Source of the DNA: Owenia fusiformis
Taxonomy: Eukaryota; Annelida; Polychaeta; Sabellida; Oweniidae
DNA length: 64,000 nucleotides
Assembly (NCBI GenBank): GCA_903813345.2
Contig: CAIIXF020000012.1
Location: 12,446,932 to 12,510,931, forward strand
Direction: 5' to 3'
The position numbers and the translations under genes were made by a program. The stretch's first letter is position 1, and each line of letters opens with the position of its first letter. The notes beneath the pieces are model-generated. The model searched no databases, had not been told where the DNA came from, and was given only the letters and a program-made list of their open reading frames with translations. Shown here in pieces: positions 12,801 through 23,001 of the stretch.

Positions 12801-13508
12801 AATACAATACAATTAGACTACAGTAGAACCTGTTTAATAGCTAAATTTAAAACGCCCAACAGTTTTTACTTATATCAAGCTATTCCTTGGAGGCTTAAGA
12901 TTATACAGGTGTAGATCAACTTTTAAATTCAAATCTATTGAATTTCGACATTTTTGAATCATTTAATTGCTTCTTTATTGGATCAGCTATCGTCAATTAT
13001 CTTTTTCAGATGATAAACTTCGTACTCTACTGGGAAATTGGTCTAGTTTTTGAAAACAACCAAAGAAATTCTGCACAGGCCACGCTCTCTATTCATACTA
13101 ATTTGGTTTTAATGTTGATTTTATATTAAAACATTGAGGTTATAATATTCTTGCTTTGAAAAACCTCTACAAACGTTTCATATTTTTATTTTTAAAACAT
13201 TCAGAATTATTTATTAAGTGACATTGTAAAGAAATATTTGAAAATTCAATGCAGGCTATATAAAAAATGTTTTATTTAGAAAGCTTATGTTCTTCCATAA
13301 CTTCAACTTTTCATTAAGTCCCAAGTCTGCAGTAAATATAAGTATTCACGGCCCATTGTCAGCAACTACAAGTTGTCCTAAGTCCAAAGTCATGCCATCG
13401 TGCACATGCAATTGAAACAAATCATCCAGTATGAGATAGAATATCACACTGTAACTCATTGATGTAGACACGTCCTTGGTCTAGATGTTTTACATATCCT
13501 TATATAAT

Positions 13509-13678
13509 GCCTCAGTCACATTCGAACTACGGCAACCGTACGGCGTCCGTGGCTTCTCAAAATCCAGAGTAATATTCAGCATAACATATAAGGATATGCA
13601 GTATAATGTCGATTTCCATATCCATATTGTGAAGCTACGGCCGCCCTACGCCCACCGTAGACCAAATGTGACTGAGGC
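13509..13678. mobile_element. 170-bp MITE in the GST2 3' end
   Basis: Inverted ends GCCTCAGTCACATT and AATGTGACTGAGGC are followed inward by further complementary sequence (CTACGGC..CCGTA). It lies 15 bp downstream of the GST2 stop codon, in the region that would be 3' UTR. It is unrelated to the MITE at the same position of GST1. Confidence 0.75.
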
Positions 13679-13693
13679 TTCAGATATCAATGT

Positions 13694-16346
13694 TTAGTCA
13701 TCGGCCGGTCTCTCTTTGAGCCATTTAGCAATGTTAGGCAGTGCGGCCACCTTGTCTCTGAGGGAGACCATCAATGGATGTTTGTCGACTACAGACGCAG
13801 CGTCTGCTAGCATTTTAATGCTTAGTAGATCAATCATACTGAATACGGCAATATCAGCAAAAGTCAGCTGGAAAATGAAAAACAGAATACGTAGAATATA
13901 TACATTAAGGGAATGGAACTTTACCCTTTCATAAGTATTATCTTTCATGAGGATCATCGTCTCTCATGTAAGTTCAGGACGAGTGAACTACTGTAGTGAG
14001 CGACATGTAAGGTCGAGATAACGCGGAACCGGGCTTTATTAAAATGTTGAATGACTCGGATATTTTGAGGAAGGCCGCTGGATAAATATCGGTAATGAGG
14101 ACAATATCAGATATATGATTATGAACTTTTTATCCCATTAATGTCGTAGGAGGGTTTTCCAAAAATGAAACTGAAACTGATTTTGATCACTTTTTGATAT
14201 TGTGACAATAATATCGTCGTTTTTGATTATTTAAGAGGTCAATTTTTCGCTTTGCAATGTTGCAAAGATGGGTGGGACGGTGCAGTTTTATTTGACATGG
14301 TCTTAATTTATACCCGTTTGTTTCAGAGGGTGTAGTTGTACTTACACTGTCGCCAACAAGCCAGCCCTTCCCCTCATTATTCTTGGTGTATATTGTTGAA
14401 ATAAAGCCGAACCACTTGTCGAGTGTCTCTGTCGCTTGCTTGAAAAACTCAGCCTAAAATAATAATTAGAAGTATCAAAAAATGTTTGTGAATTTGCAAT
14501 GATTTTTTACTTATAAAATGTTAAATTATTTTGTAGCTTGTAGGCCTATACAATGCTGAATAATACCTCTAGATTGAATTGTGAAGAAATAAGAATATGG
14601 ATAATGTTATGGTGGACTTGGCAAACAAAGAATTCCATAAACAAGCCCAATGCCCTGTACCATTGAAAATGGATTCTAGCAATACTGTCCCACATGAACT
14701 TTCTTGTTGAGACTCATCAACTTGAGTTTTTCTGAGAAAATGAGGATTTCAGCAAGGGTGTTAACATGGGGATGCAATTGACATAAAAGCTTCATGTCAT
14801 CATGGGGATGGAAACAAAATCCCCATTACCTCAGATCGAAAAACTCAAGTTGATCGAGTCTGATGTGGGAGAATATTGGTAGAATCCCGATTTTCAATAG
14901 TAAGAATAGGGATTCTTAAACATGACATTAAAGCTTAACATGGAAGGCTTTTTTTGGAATTAAGGTTACTTTATTATAGCTTTAGGGTTTCTAACCTTCC
15001 GTTCATCATCTTTCTCATAGTAGGCTTTTCCAAATGCACTCTTGACATCTCCCATTGAGTCGAAGACAGACTCAGCTAAGGCTTGTTCAACACTCGTTTT
15101 ACCACCAAGTCCTTAAAAAATAATCAAGGTTGTCTTTTAGTAAATACTGGCCGTAGTTCGGTTTCTTATTGGTTATTGTGCGCGTCCAATAGTTTTGACT
15201 ATAGACATTAGAAAGCGGTCGGAATGCACTCCCGGTTGATAATATTCGAGGATAACAAAGACGTATGAATGTCAAACCAATTCTATGGTTAACCCTACTT
15301 TATTGAAAAACTAGAATTTTGGGTGTTATACTAATAACTGAATTTTTCTGGATTTACTGGGAACATAATGCGCGCATCTTGCGATATGAAAAGTACTAAA
15401 ACGTTCAATGTATCTACGCGTTTTCACGGCCTGTATATAGATAATGATAAAACATGGCTATGACTGGCTAGTTATATTTTCAAACGGGCAACGATCCTTT
15501 TAACCCTTTTAGCTAGCAAAGAATAAATTTGAAACAAGACTGCTACAAGCAAGGAATACGTTGAGGGTTACATTTCAGTTAGTAATGTCTAGAGCTGTGT
15601 ATTTTCAATCTAAACATCGTGTTGTAACAACTGTTTATACCACAGATGTTCGATATAGCCTTACCGTTCTCTCGAGCAATATATCTTGCAATAGTTCCTG
15701 TTTCTCCTACCAAAGTGTCATCTATCTGCAGCATAGGCATCACACCAAATGGCGAAGCTGCAATCGTAAACTGAAAAATTATTCATATGCCCCTTTTATA
15801 CAGGAATATGTATCACTATATGGTGGCCAAATCTGGAATAACAAGCTTTATTCGAATATAGCTATTATTTTTCCAGGTTTAACCAATAGATGTCATGTGT
15901 TGATGTAGGTTCATGTCCTGTGGCCCTTTAATTTATGATACCTATTTATTACATGAACGTGTAAAATTATGGTCTTCTACTTAAAGCAATCTTACACTCC
16001 CTTTAGTAATATCTACTTGCCAGCTGACCGTTTTCTCTCCATTTCAATTGTGATTTAGAGAGACCTTTTTCAGAAAACTTGAAAATCCTGGAAGAGTTAC
16101 ATGTAAAATACCGCTGTAGTTCAAAGACAGCACTGAGAGGCTGTTCCCGGGAGGCTGTTACTCTGGCGATACAAACTCCTATGGTACTACATGTATTATA
16201 TTGGTTTACTCACTCGGTTTGATTTTCTGCCATTCTTCACCAGTCAGTCTGACATCTTCGTATTTCACTTCAGCTTGAGCGAATAGTAGTCTCAGCAATT
16301 CACCATTGCCCCTGCCCTTGAAGTACATCAGTTTGTAAGTCGGCAT
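13694..16346 (-). CDS. Sigma-class glutathione S-transferase (HPGDS-like), copy 2
   Basis: Five exons on minus: 16346-16214, 15757-15665, 15111-14996, 14453-14346 and 13867-13694, with the same lengths and phases as copy 1, giving 207 aa. The N-terminus is MPTYKLMYFKGRGNGELLRL with catalytic Tyr8. It differs from copy 1 at scattered positions (Lys10 for Arg10; TGEEWQ for RREEWE), and several exon-5 residues also differ (FSMIDLLSIKMLADAASV). All splice sites are intact, so both copies should be functional. The intron-1 acceptor is GATTGCAG, as in copy 1. Intron 1 lacks the 1-kb transposon of copy 1 but has its own ~140-bp insertion at about 15790-15920. Cytosolic glutathione conjugation or prostaglandin isomerase activity is inferred from the family. 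Confidence 0.93.
14660..14905. mobile_element. Foldback element in GST2 intron 3
   Basis: Imperfect arms pair about 14660-14735 (TGGATTCTAGCAATACTGTC, CAACTTGAGTTTTTCTGAG) with about 14820-14905 (CTCAGATCGAAAAACTCAAG, TTGGTAGAATCC). It falls wholly in the intron between exons 3 and 4. It is probably a MITE. Confidence 0.6.
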
Positions 16347-16679
16347 TTTGCTTGATAAGTCTAGTTCGCCCTGGAACACTAAGATTGCTGAACTCGCTAT
16401 CAGATACCCTACTCTGATTACAAATGGCTACCGACGAGTGGTACTAATATCAACTGAAATGTAATATCGATTCAGCCGTATATGCACTTGTATTGTGTAT
16501 GTTCTCAGTCTAGCCTAAATCTATTTTGATTTAATGTGTACTGAGTTGTTATTTAAACAGGGCGCGATTACCCCATTTTGAAGTACCTCGATAGTAGATA
16601 ATGATTGATGAAACAAGTCAAACAAGAAACGCGTGATCAGAGTAATATCGTACGAAAAAAGAAAATGCAGTTGCATATG

Positions 16680-17040
16680 ATGCTATTGCATCTGTCTCAC
16701 GTGAAAACTATTGAACTTTACAATATTAAAACTAACTAAATTATGTGAAAACTGTATATTGAACTAAAATAAAGCTTGTGTGAAAACTACTGGACTACAA
16801 TAAAACCAAACTTATGTGAACACTATTGTAGAACAGTAAAAGTCGTCTTATATGAACATTGGACCACAATCAAACCCGTATCATGGGGACACCTCTAGAA
16901 AACAATAAAACCTGTTCTATTTCAACACAACTATTTATTAGAACCTGCCTTATTTGAACGCAATTGATCATGAACATCAGTACTAACTCTATTATGAGAA
17001 AACCTGTAGCATATTCTTGGAAAACTTTTAAAACTTGTCC
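16680..17040. repeat. Degenerate ~35-bp monomers upstream of GST2
   Basis: Same monomer as at 9240-10872 (TATGTGAACACTATTG, AACAATAAAACCTGT). It starts about 335 bp 5' of the GST2 ATG, the same distance as in copy 1, so the repeat was present before the gene duplication. It passes without a break into the 106-bp array. Confidence 0.75.
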
Positions 17041-19130
17041 AATGAAACAAAAGTGGTCTAATAAGAACACTTATTATGACAGTAAAACCTGTCTTATGTG
17101 AATAGTATTGAACGGCAGGAAAACCTATATATGTGAATTGTGAATACCGTGGCAACTGAACTATGACAAAAGTGGTCTAATAAGAACACTTTGTATGACA
17201 GTAGAACCTGTCTTATGTGAATACTATTGAACGGCAGGAAAACCTATATATGTGAATACAACTGAATTGCAACAAAAGTGGTCTAATAAGAACACTTTGT
17301 ATGACAGTAGAACCTGTCTTATGTGAATACTATTGAACGGCAGGAAAACCTATATATGTGAATACAACTGAATTGCAACAAAAGTGGTCTAATAAGAACA
17401 CTTTGTATGACAGTAGAACCTGTCTTATGTGAATACTATTGAACGGCAGGAAAACCTATATATGTGAATACAACTGAATTGCAACAAAAGTGGTCTAATA
17501 AGAACACTTTGTATGACAGTAGAACCTGTCTTATGTGAATACTATTGAACGGCAGGAAAACCTATATATGTGAATACAACTGAACTATGACAAAAGTGGT
17601 CTAATAAGAACACTTTTTATGACAGTAAAACCTGTCTTATGTGAATACTATTGAATGGCAGGAAAACCTATATATGTGAATACAAGTGAATTGCAACAAA
17701 AGTGGTCAAATAAGAACATTTTGTATGACAGTAAAACCTGTCTTATGTGAATACTATTGAACGGCGGGAAAACCTATATATGTGAATACAACTGAATTGC
17801 AACAAAAGTGGTCTAATAAGAACACTTTGTATGACAGTAGAACCTGTCTTATGTGAATACTATTGAATGGCAGGAAAACCTATATATGTGAATACAAGTG
17901 AATTGCAACAAAAGTGGTCAAATAAGAACATTTTGTATGACAGTAAAACCTGTCTTATGTGAATACTATTGAACGGCGGGAAAACCTATATATGTGAATA
18001 CAACTGAATTGCAACAAAAGTGGTCTAATAAGAACACTTTGTATGACAGTAGAACCTGTCTTATGTGAATACTATTGAACGGCAGGAAAACCTATATATG
18101 TGAATACAACTGAATTGCAACAAAAGTGGTCTAATAAGAACACTTTGTATGACAGTAGAACCTGTCTTATGTGAATACTATTGAACGGCAGGAAAACCTA
18201 TATATGTGAATACAACTGAACTATGACAAAAGTGGTCTAATAAGAACACTTTTTATGACAGTAAAACCTGTCTTATGTGAATACTATTGAATGGCAGGAA
18301 AACCTATATATGTGAATACAAGTGAATTGCAACAAAAGTGGTCAAATAAGAACATTTTGTATGACAGTAAAACCTGTCTTATGTGAATACTATTGAATGG
18401 CAGGAAAACCTATATATGTGAATACAACTGAACTATGACAAAAGTGGTCTAATAAGAACATTTTGTATGACAGTAAAACCTGTCTTATGTGAATACTATT
18501 GAATGGCAGGAAAACCTATATATGTGAATACAACTGAATTGCAACAAAAGTGGTCTAATAAGAACACTTTGTATGACAGTAAAACCTGTCTTATGTGAAT
18601 ACTATTGAATGGCAGGAAAACCTATATATGTGAATACAAGTGAATTGCAACAAAAGTGGTCAAATAAGAACATTTTGTATGACAGTAAAACTTGTCTTAT
18701 GTGAATACTATTGAACGGCGGGAAAACCTATATGTGGGAATACAACTGAATTGCAACAAAAGTGGTCTAATAAGAACACTTTGTATGACAGTAAAACCTG
18801 TCTTATGTGAATACTATTGAATGGCAGGAAAATCTATATATGTGAATACAACTGAATTGCAACAAAAGTGGTCTAATAAGAACACTTTGTATGACAGTAG
18901 AACCTGTCTTATGTGAATAATATTGAATGGCAGGAAAACCTATATATGTGAATACAACTGAATTGCGACAAAAGTGGTCTAATAAGAACACTTATTATGA
19001 CCGTAAAACCTGTCTTATGTGAATACTATTGAACGGCGGGAAAACATATAAGCCTATATGTGAATACAACTGAATTGCAACAAAAGTGGTCTAATAAGAA
19101 CACTCTGTATAACAGTAAAAGTTGTCTCAT
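17041..19130. repeat. 106-bp tandem array (about 20 units), trimer of a 35-bp monomer
   Basis: The landmark AGTGGTCTAATAAGAACAC recurs at 17052, 17171, 17277, 17383 and then every 106 bp or so to about 19086. The first spacing is 119 because of a 13-bp insertion. Each unit splits into three related ~35-bp parts, beginning AAAAGTGGTCTAATAAG, AACCTGTCTTATGTG and AAACCTATATATGTG. Diagnostic variants (TCTAATAAG versus TCAAATAAG; GAACGGCAGG versus GAACGGCGGG; CTATGAC versus TTGCAAC) alternate, and one variant order seems to recur about six units apart. The short open frames crossing the array have no coding significance. Confidence 0.92.
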
Positions 19131-19329
19131 GTGAAAACTAGTACTGAATGCCAGGAAACCATACAAAAACATAACTACCAAACTATTTTATCAATTAAAA
19201 ACCTGTCTTATGTAAAAATACTATAGCACTGCAATAAAACATATCTATTCAAATACTCATATGCAAAGACTAATAATATATTTATCTAATATGTCAAATT
19301 TTATTTTATAATACACAATAATAATACAT

Positions 19330-20681
19330 TCATTCCAATCCTTCTCTTTCTTTGAACTCTTTTAGTTTTTCTAGTTTACTTTTTACTTTTTGCTTTTTAG
19401 TTTTGTATTTTAGTTTCTCTATTCGCTTCTGTCTCTCTATGTAAGCATTTTCTCCATTATAATGGAAATCCAGTCTCTGCTGAAGATTTTGACGAGCTCG
19501 TTTTCTATTTGTCTCTAGTGACCTTGTTTCATGATTCTGTAAGATAAATCATTCATGTGTTACAAACATTTGATGCAATGGTGATATCTGGGCCAAATCA
19601 CACTCATATCTTACATACAGGGTGTCTTATAAATAAAGTGAAAGATACTTTCTCTCTCTCTTAATGTTTTACCAATCTTCATGAAATTTGGGCAACATGT
19701 GAATCAAACCTTTTCATATTCATTCTGTAAATTTCAAGCTTTTCTCATTTGATTGGTTAGAGTTATGGTTGCTATAGCATTGAATATTACAGTATTTTTC
19801 ACACACTGTGCCTTACTCTAGGATGAAGAAATATTTTCTTTATCCTAGATCTTACTACATATTAAATATTTTCTAGTAAACACTTGTATGCAGGCCTGTA
19901 GCCAGGACTTGCCAAGGGGAGTCATTTGTGGCAATTTTGGACCAAAAATGGCCTAAATCCCTTAAAAAGTGCTCAGAATGGTGAAAAACTGCATGATTTT
20001 GAAAGATTTTTTGGCAGGGGGGGGGGGGGGGTTGAACCCATGAACCCCATTGAACCCTCCCCTGGCTACAGGCCTGCGCATGTATGGCAAATACACTTTT
20101 ATTATAGCATAATTCATACATAGTTTTATTGTATGTATGATACATGATAATGTGACATGATAATATTATTTCTATAGCCTTACCATGACAACTATTCCTG
20201 TAGGCAAATGTTTCAGGACAACCTTATTCATCGTTCGGTTAACAGATTGGCCCCCTGGTCCAGATCCCCTGGTGAACTGTTCCTCAAGGTCCGACTCAAT
20301 GAGAGGGGGATACAAATGTGTATGTTTTTTTCTAGACACTATCACCATGGCAAGATTTAAATTGTGCGAAGGATTCTCCAAAATATAAGCGTTCTTGCTC
20401 AAAATTCTTAATTCTTCTGACTTTGTCATTGTATGAATCCAGTTTGACTGAATATTATTTAAGCCGTACATATTGTTTTTGTAGTTGCATATTGTTTTAT
20501 AAAATTGGTTGCTATGGCAGCAATGACTGCTATTATAGCTGCTATGTTTCAATGTTTTGTTGTTCAAACAGTTCATAGTTTGATGTGGGTACCGGTAGGT
20601 AAATGTATCCAAGAAATATTGTTTAGGCACTTTTAAAGCTGAATGCCTTGGAAACAATCGAATAGTCTGCATCAAAACCAT
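19330..20681 (-). CDS. MTRFR: Mitochondrial translation release factor in rescue (C12orf65-like)
   Basis: Two coding exons on minus: 20681-20184 and 19536-19330, phase 0, 234 aa. The catalytic GGQ loop is [13 protein letters not shown], with Gly-Gly-Gln at about residues 143-145. It is followed by [14 protein letters not shown]; across the splice come [16 protein letters not shown] and a Lys/Arg/Glu-rich helix ending [10 protein letters not shown]. This is the codon-independent RF-1 fold of human MTRFR, which with MTRES1 releases peptides from large mitoribosomal subunits stalled with peptidyl-tRNA. No stop-codon recognition domain is present, as expected. It is longer than the 166-aa human protein because of the N-terminus, which could hold the mitochondrial presequence. 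Met4 or Met85 are alternative starts. An 8-codon upstream frame overlaps the first ATG out of frame. A pyrimidine-rich acceptor at about 20745 suggests a spliced 5' UTR. Confidence 0.92.
19890..20077. mobile_element. 188-bp MITE in the MTRFR intron
   Basis: Inverted ends GCAGGCCTGTAGCCAGG and CCTGGCTACAGGCCTGC bound the segment. The interior contains a run of about 13 G residues near 20020. Similar GTAGCCAG ends, unpaired, appear near 46916. It lies between the two MTRFR coding exons. Confidence 0.75.
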
Positions 20682-20974
20682 TGTTCTTTTCGGGCCATAT
20701 GAATCCTTATGTTAACTTCTTGGTGTGTATGCCAATTACTGATTCTGAAAAGAAAATATTGTAACATTAATAATGACAATTAAAGTTTACTAGTAATAAA
20801 AAGAAGTAAATGAATCTGGATTAACAAATAACATTCCAATTTAAAAACTGGCTAACTGAAGGATTAGCCCTACAAATGACGATGAATTTGTCATTATTAG
20901 ACTTGAAATTTTTTCAATTAAGCATCCCTCTGTGCAAGCTATCAAAAATAAGAGGCATAACATGCAAAATTTCA

Positions 20975-21115
20975 CCACCTGCCATTTGATACAGATGGTG
21001 AAGGATGACCACCAAACAACAACCACTTAACACCAGCCACCAAACTAATCCACAAAAAAGTTGGAGACTAACAATATGTAGCCACTTCTGGTGGTGACAT
21101 AAAAAGTTTTTACCT
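20975..21115. mobile_element. GTCACCACC-ended MITE, copy 1
   Basis: Ends read TTTCACCACCTGCCATTTG and (complement) GTCACCACCAGAAG. The interior shares TTTTTTGTGGA and AGTTGGAGACTAACAATAT (or complements) with copies at 24553-24672, about 26520-26625 and about 58013-58125. No coding potential; classification is by repetition and inverted ends. Confidence 0.6.
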
Positions 21116-21196
21116 ACAGAAGAGAAATATGACTGACATATCCTGGTGCTCCTCCTAACATTGGCACTAACTTATATCATTTTGTAACGCTAACCC

Positions 21197-22087
21197 AGGC
21201 CTCGACACTCACATTTTTTGCCTGGTGCCAAAATAACTACCTGGCCAATTTTCAGGTAATTATTTGCTCCTGTCAGGTAGTTGTATATAAAATGATGTTA
21301 TAAAATTTCAAAAATAACATATACCCAGCATATAATGTTTATCTTGTGCCAATCCCTAGATTATAGTAAGCATGGGACTTGATGGCTTGATGCTACTACT
21401 GACTTCTAAATGCGCATTTAATTGGGAAGATAGATCCAATAAAACATTATAGGGATTTCAAGTTCTTATAATTTGAAGTTTACATTCCATCTTTGAGATA
21501 GGTATTATTTATTAATTAGCTGTAAAGCATTGTTTTAGTATGACAGCAATATACATGATTTGATTGGTTGTTGGCTGACTCTGGGCACACTTCACATACA
21601 AGGTTGTTTACATTGAAATGCTTTCTGATTGGTCAAACGTCAGAGCTGAGAGGTTTTGTTTATTAGTTGATTGACAGATTTGAATTTCATTTTCACTGAT
21701 TAGATTTTCTCACGCTAAGACAAAGAAGAGGTACTTTTCCATGACCCCAGATGAACCCCCCTTGGCCAATCAATGATCTAGTTTACATCAGAGAAGTGTG
21801 CATCTATGAGTTCTGGGGTATTCCCCTTTCCTTAAAACAAGTGAAGGATAAAATTGATTTATACATGTACAGGGCCAGGGGTATTCTCATATAAGTTTAA
21901 CTATGTAAAGTGCAAGTGTAACTGAGCAACCCTTTGCAAAATTGGTAAATATTGCTTCAAATCATGCAATACTTTGGTCAATCTAAGAGTGTGGGTGGCC
22001 AAAATAACTACTGGGTAAAATAATAGGTAGCTTTTCTTTAAAATCAGGTAGTTATTAACTACCATAGCAACGCGAGTTTCGAGGCTT
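21197..22087. mobile_element. hAT-like non-autonomous transposon, ~890 bp
   Basis: Ends are AGGCCTCGACACTC at the left and, as complement, AAGCCTCGAAACTCGC at the right. The flanks GCTAACCC and GCTAACAT match in 6 of 8 bases, as expected for an old 8-bp hAT target duplication. Repeated CAGGTAGTTATT / CAAAATAACTACC motifs lie near both ends. It accounts for a large part of the spacer between the MTRFR and POP5 genes. Confidence 0.6.
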
Positions 22088-23001
22088 GCTAACATATCTC
22101 ATTAGTTAGACTGTTATCTCATAAACATGTAAACTTCATTTTTATTGTCATAAGTTCACACATAGATCTATTAATATTTTACAGGTACAGGTTCGGTACG
22201 AGGTCCGTCATAAGGATATGATGTATATAAGTAATTGTAAATGACAAAAGATTAAAAACTTCAAAGTATAAGTGGCGAAATACTTCATGACGTTATAACT
22301 TTGAACATAATCACGAAAAAGTGGAGAAAATCCTATTATTGACGCCGATTTCATTTGTCGACGACAGGTATTTTAGTCCTACACAAACTGAGCGTGTTAG
22401 ATGATAATGTCTCCAAATAAACGATCACTCGAGATGAAGACATTTAATTTAGGCCACATGCTAATAGGTTATAAGGATTGGTCGTCCACATAATGAGTTT
22501 TATTAAATGGCATTTTGACAGAGAAATTAATTCATGGGCGATAATATGTGAGAATTGAGTAAATTTGAGATCACGATAATTTTGCGCATTTTCAATGTAA
22601 TCCTATCACTTCAGCTCAAATAAATATATGTGTTCCTTATGTTTCATGGAAATAAATCAAAACATTCTTTACCTTAGTCGAGATATTGTGACAAATATCG
22701 GAATTCGTATTTTCCGGGTAAATTTCCAGATTTTATTGAGAGGTGTACAAAATGGTATGCTGCTTAAAATTGGAGGGTAAAACGTTGCTAAATACAATTC
22801 AAAACCATATCTTTTTAATTTCATCGAATAGAAAAGAAAAGAATTTAACTTTGAGATAAAATAGATAAATAATTTGTAGAATTTAGATTGTTATACGATT
22901 AAATAGAATTACCAAATTGTAATATTCAAAGTACAACCATGGATAATTTTTAAACAAAAATCAAAATTCACTTTTGTTTTTCCTCAATTTCTCTAGTTAA
23001 A
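22088..23001 (+). promoter_or_regulatory. 5' flank of POP5
   Basis: AT-rich sequence directly upstream of the POP5 start codon. No clear TATA box or long CpG cluster is seen. Because MTRFR diverges from the other side and most of the remaining spacer is transposon, regulatory sequence for one or both genes probably lies here. That is inferred from position only. Confidence 0.3.

Noticed and set aside
17041-19130. Small minus-strand frames in the 106-bp array
   Set aside because: They are produced by the repeat unit and change with each variant; no gene context.
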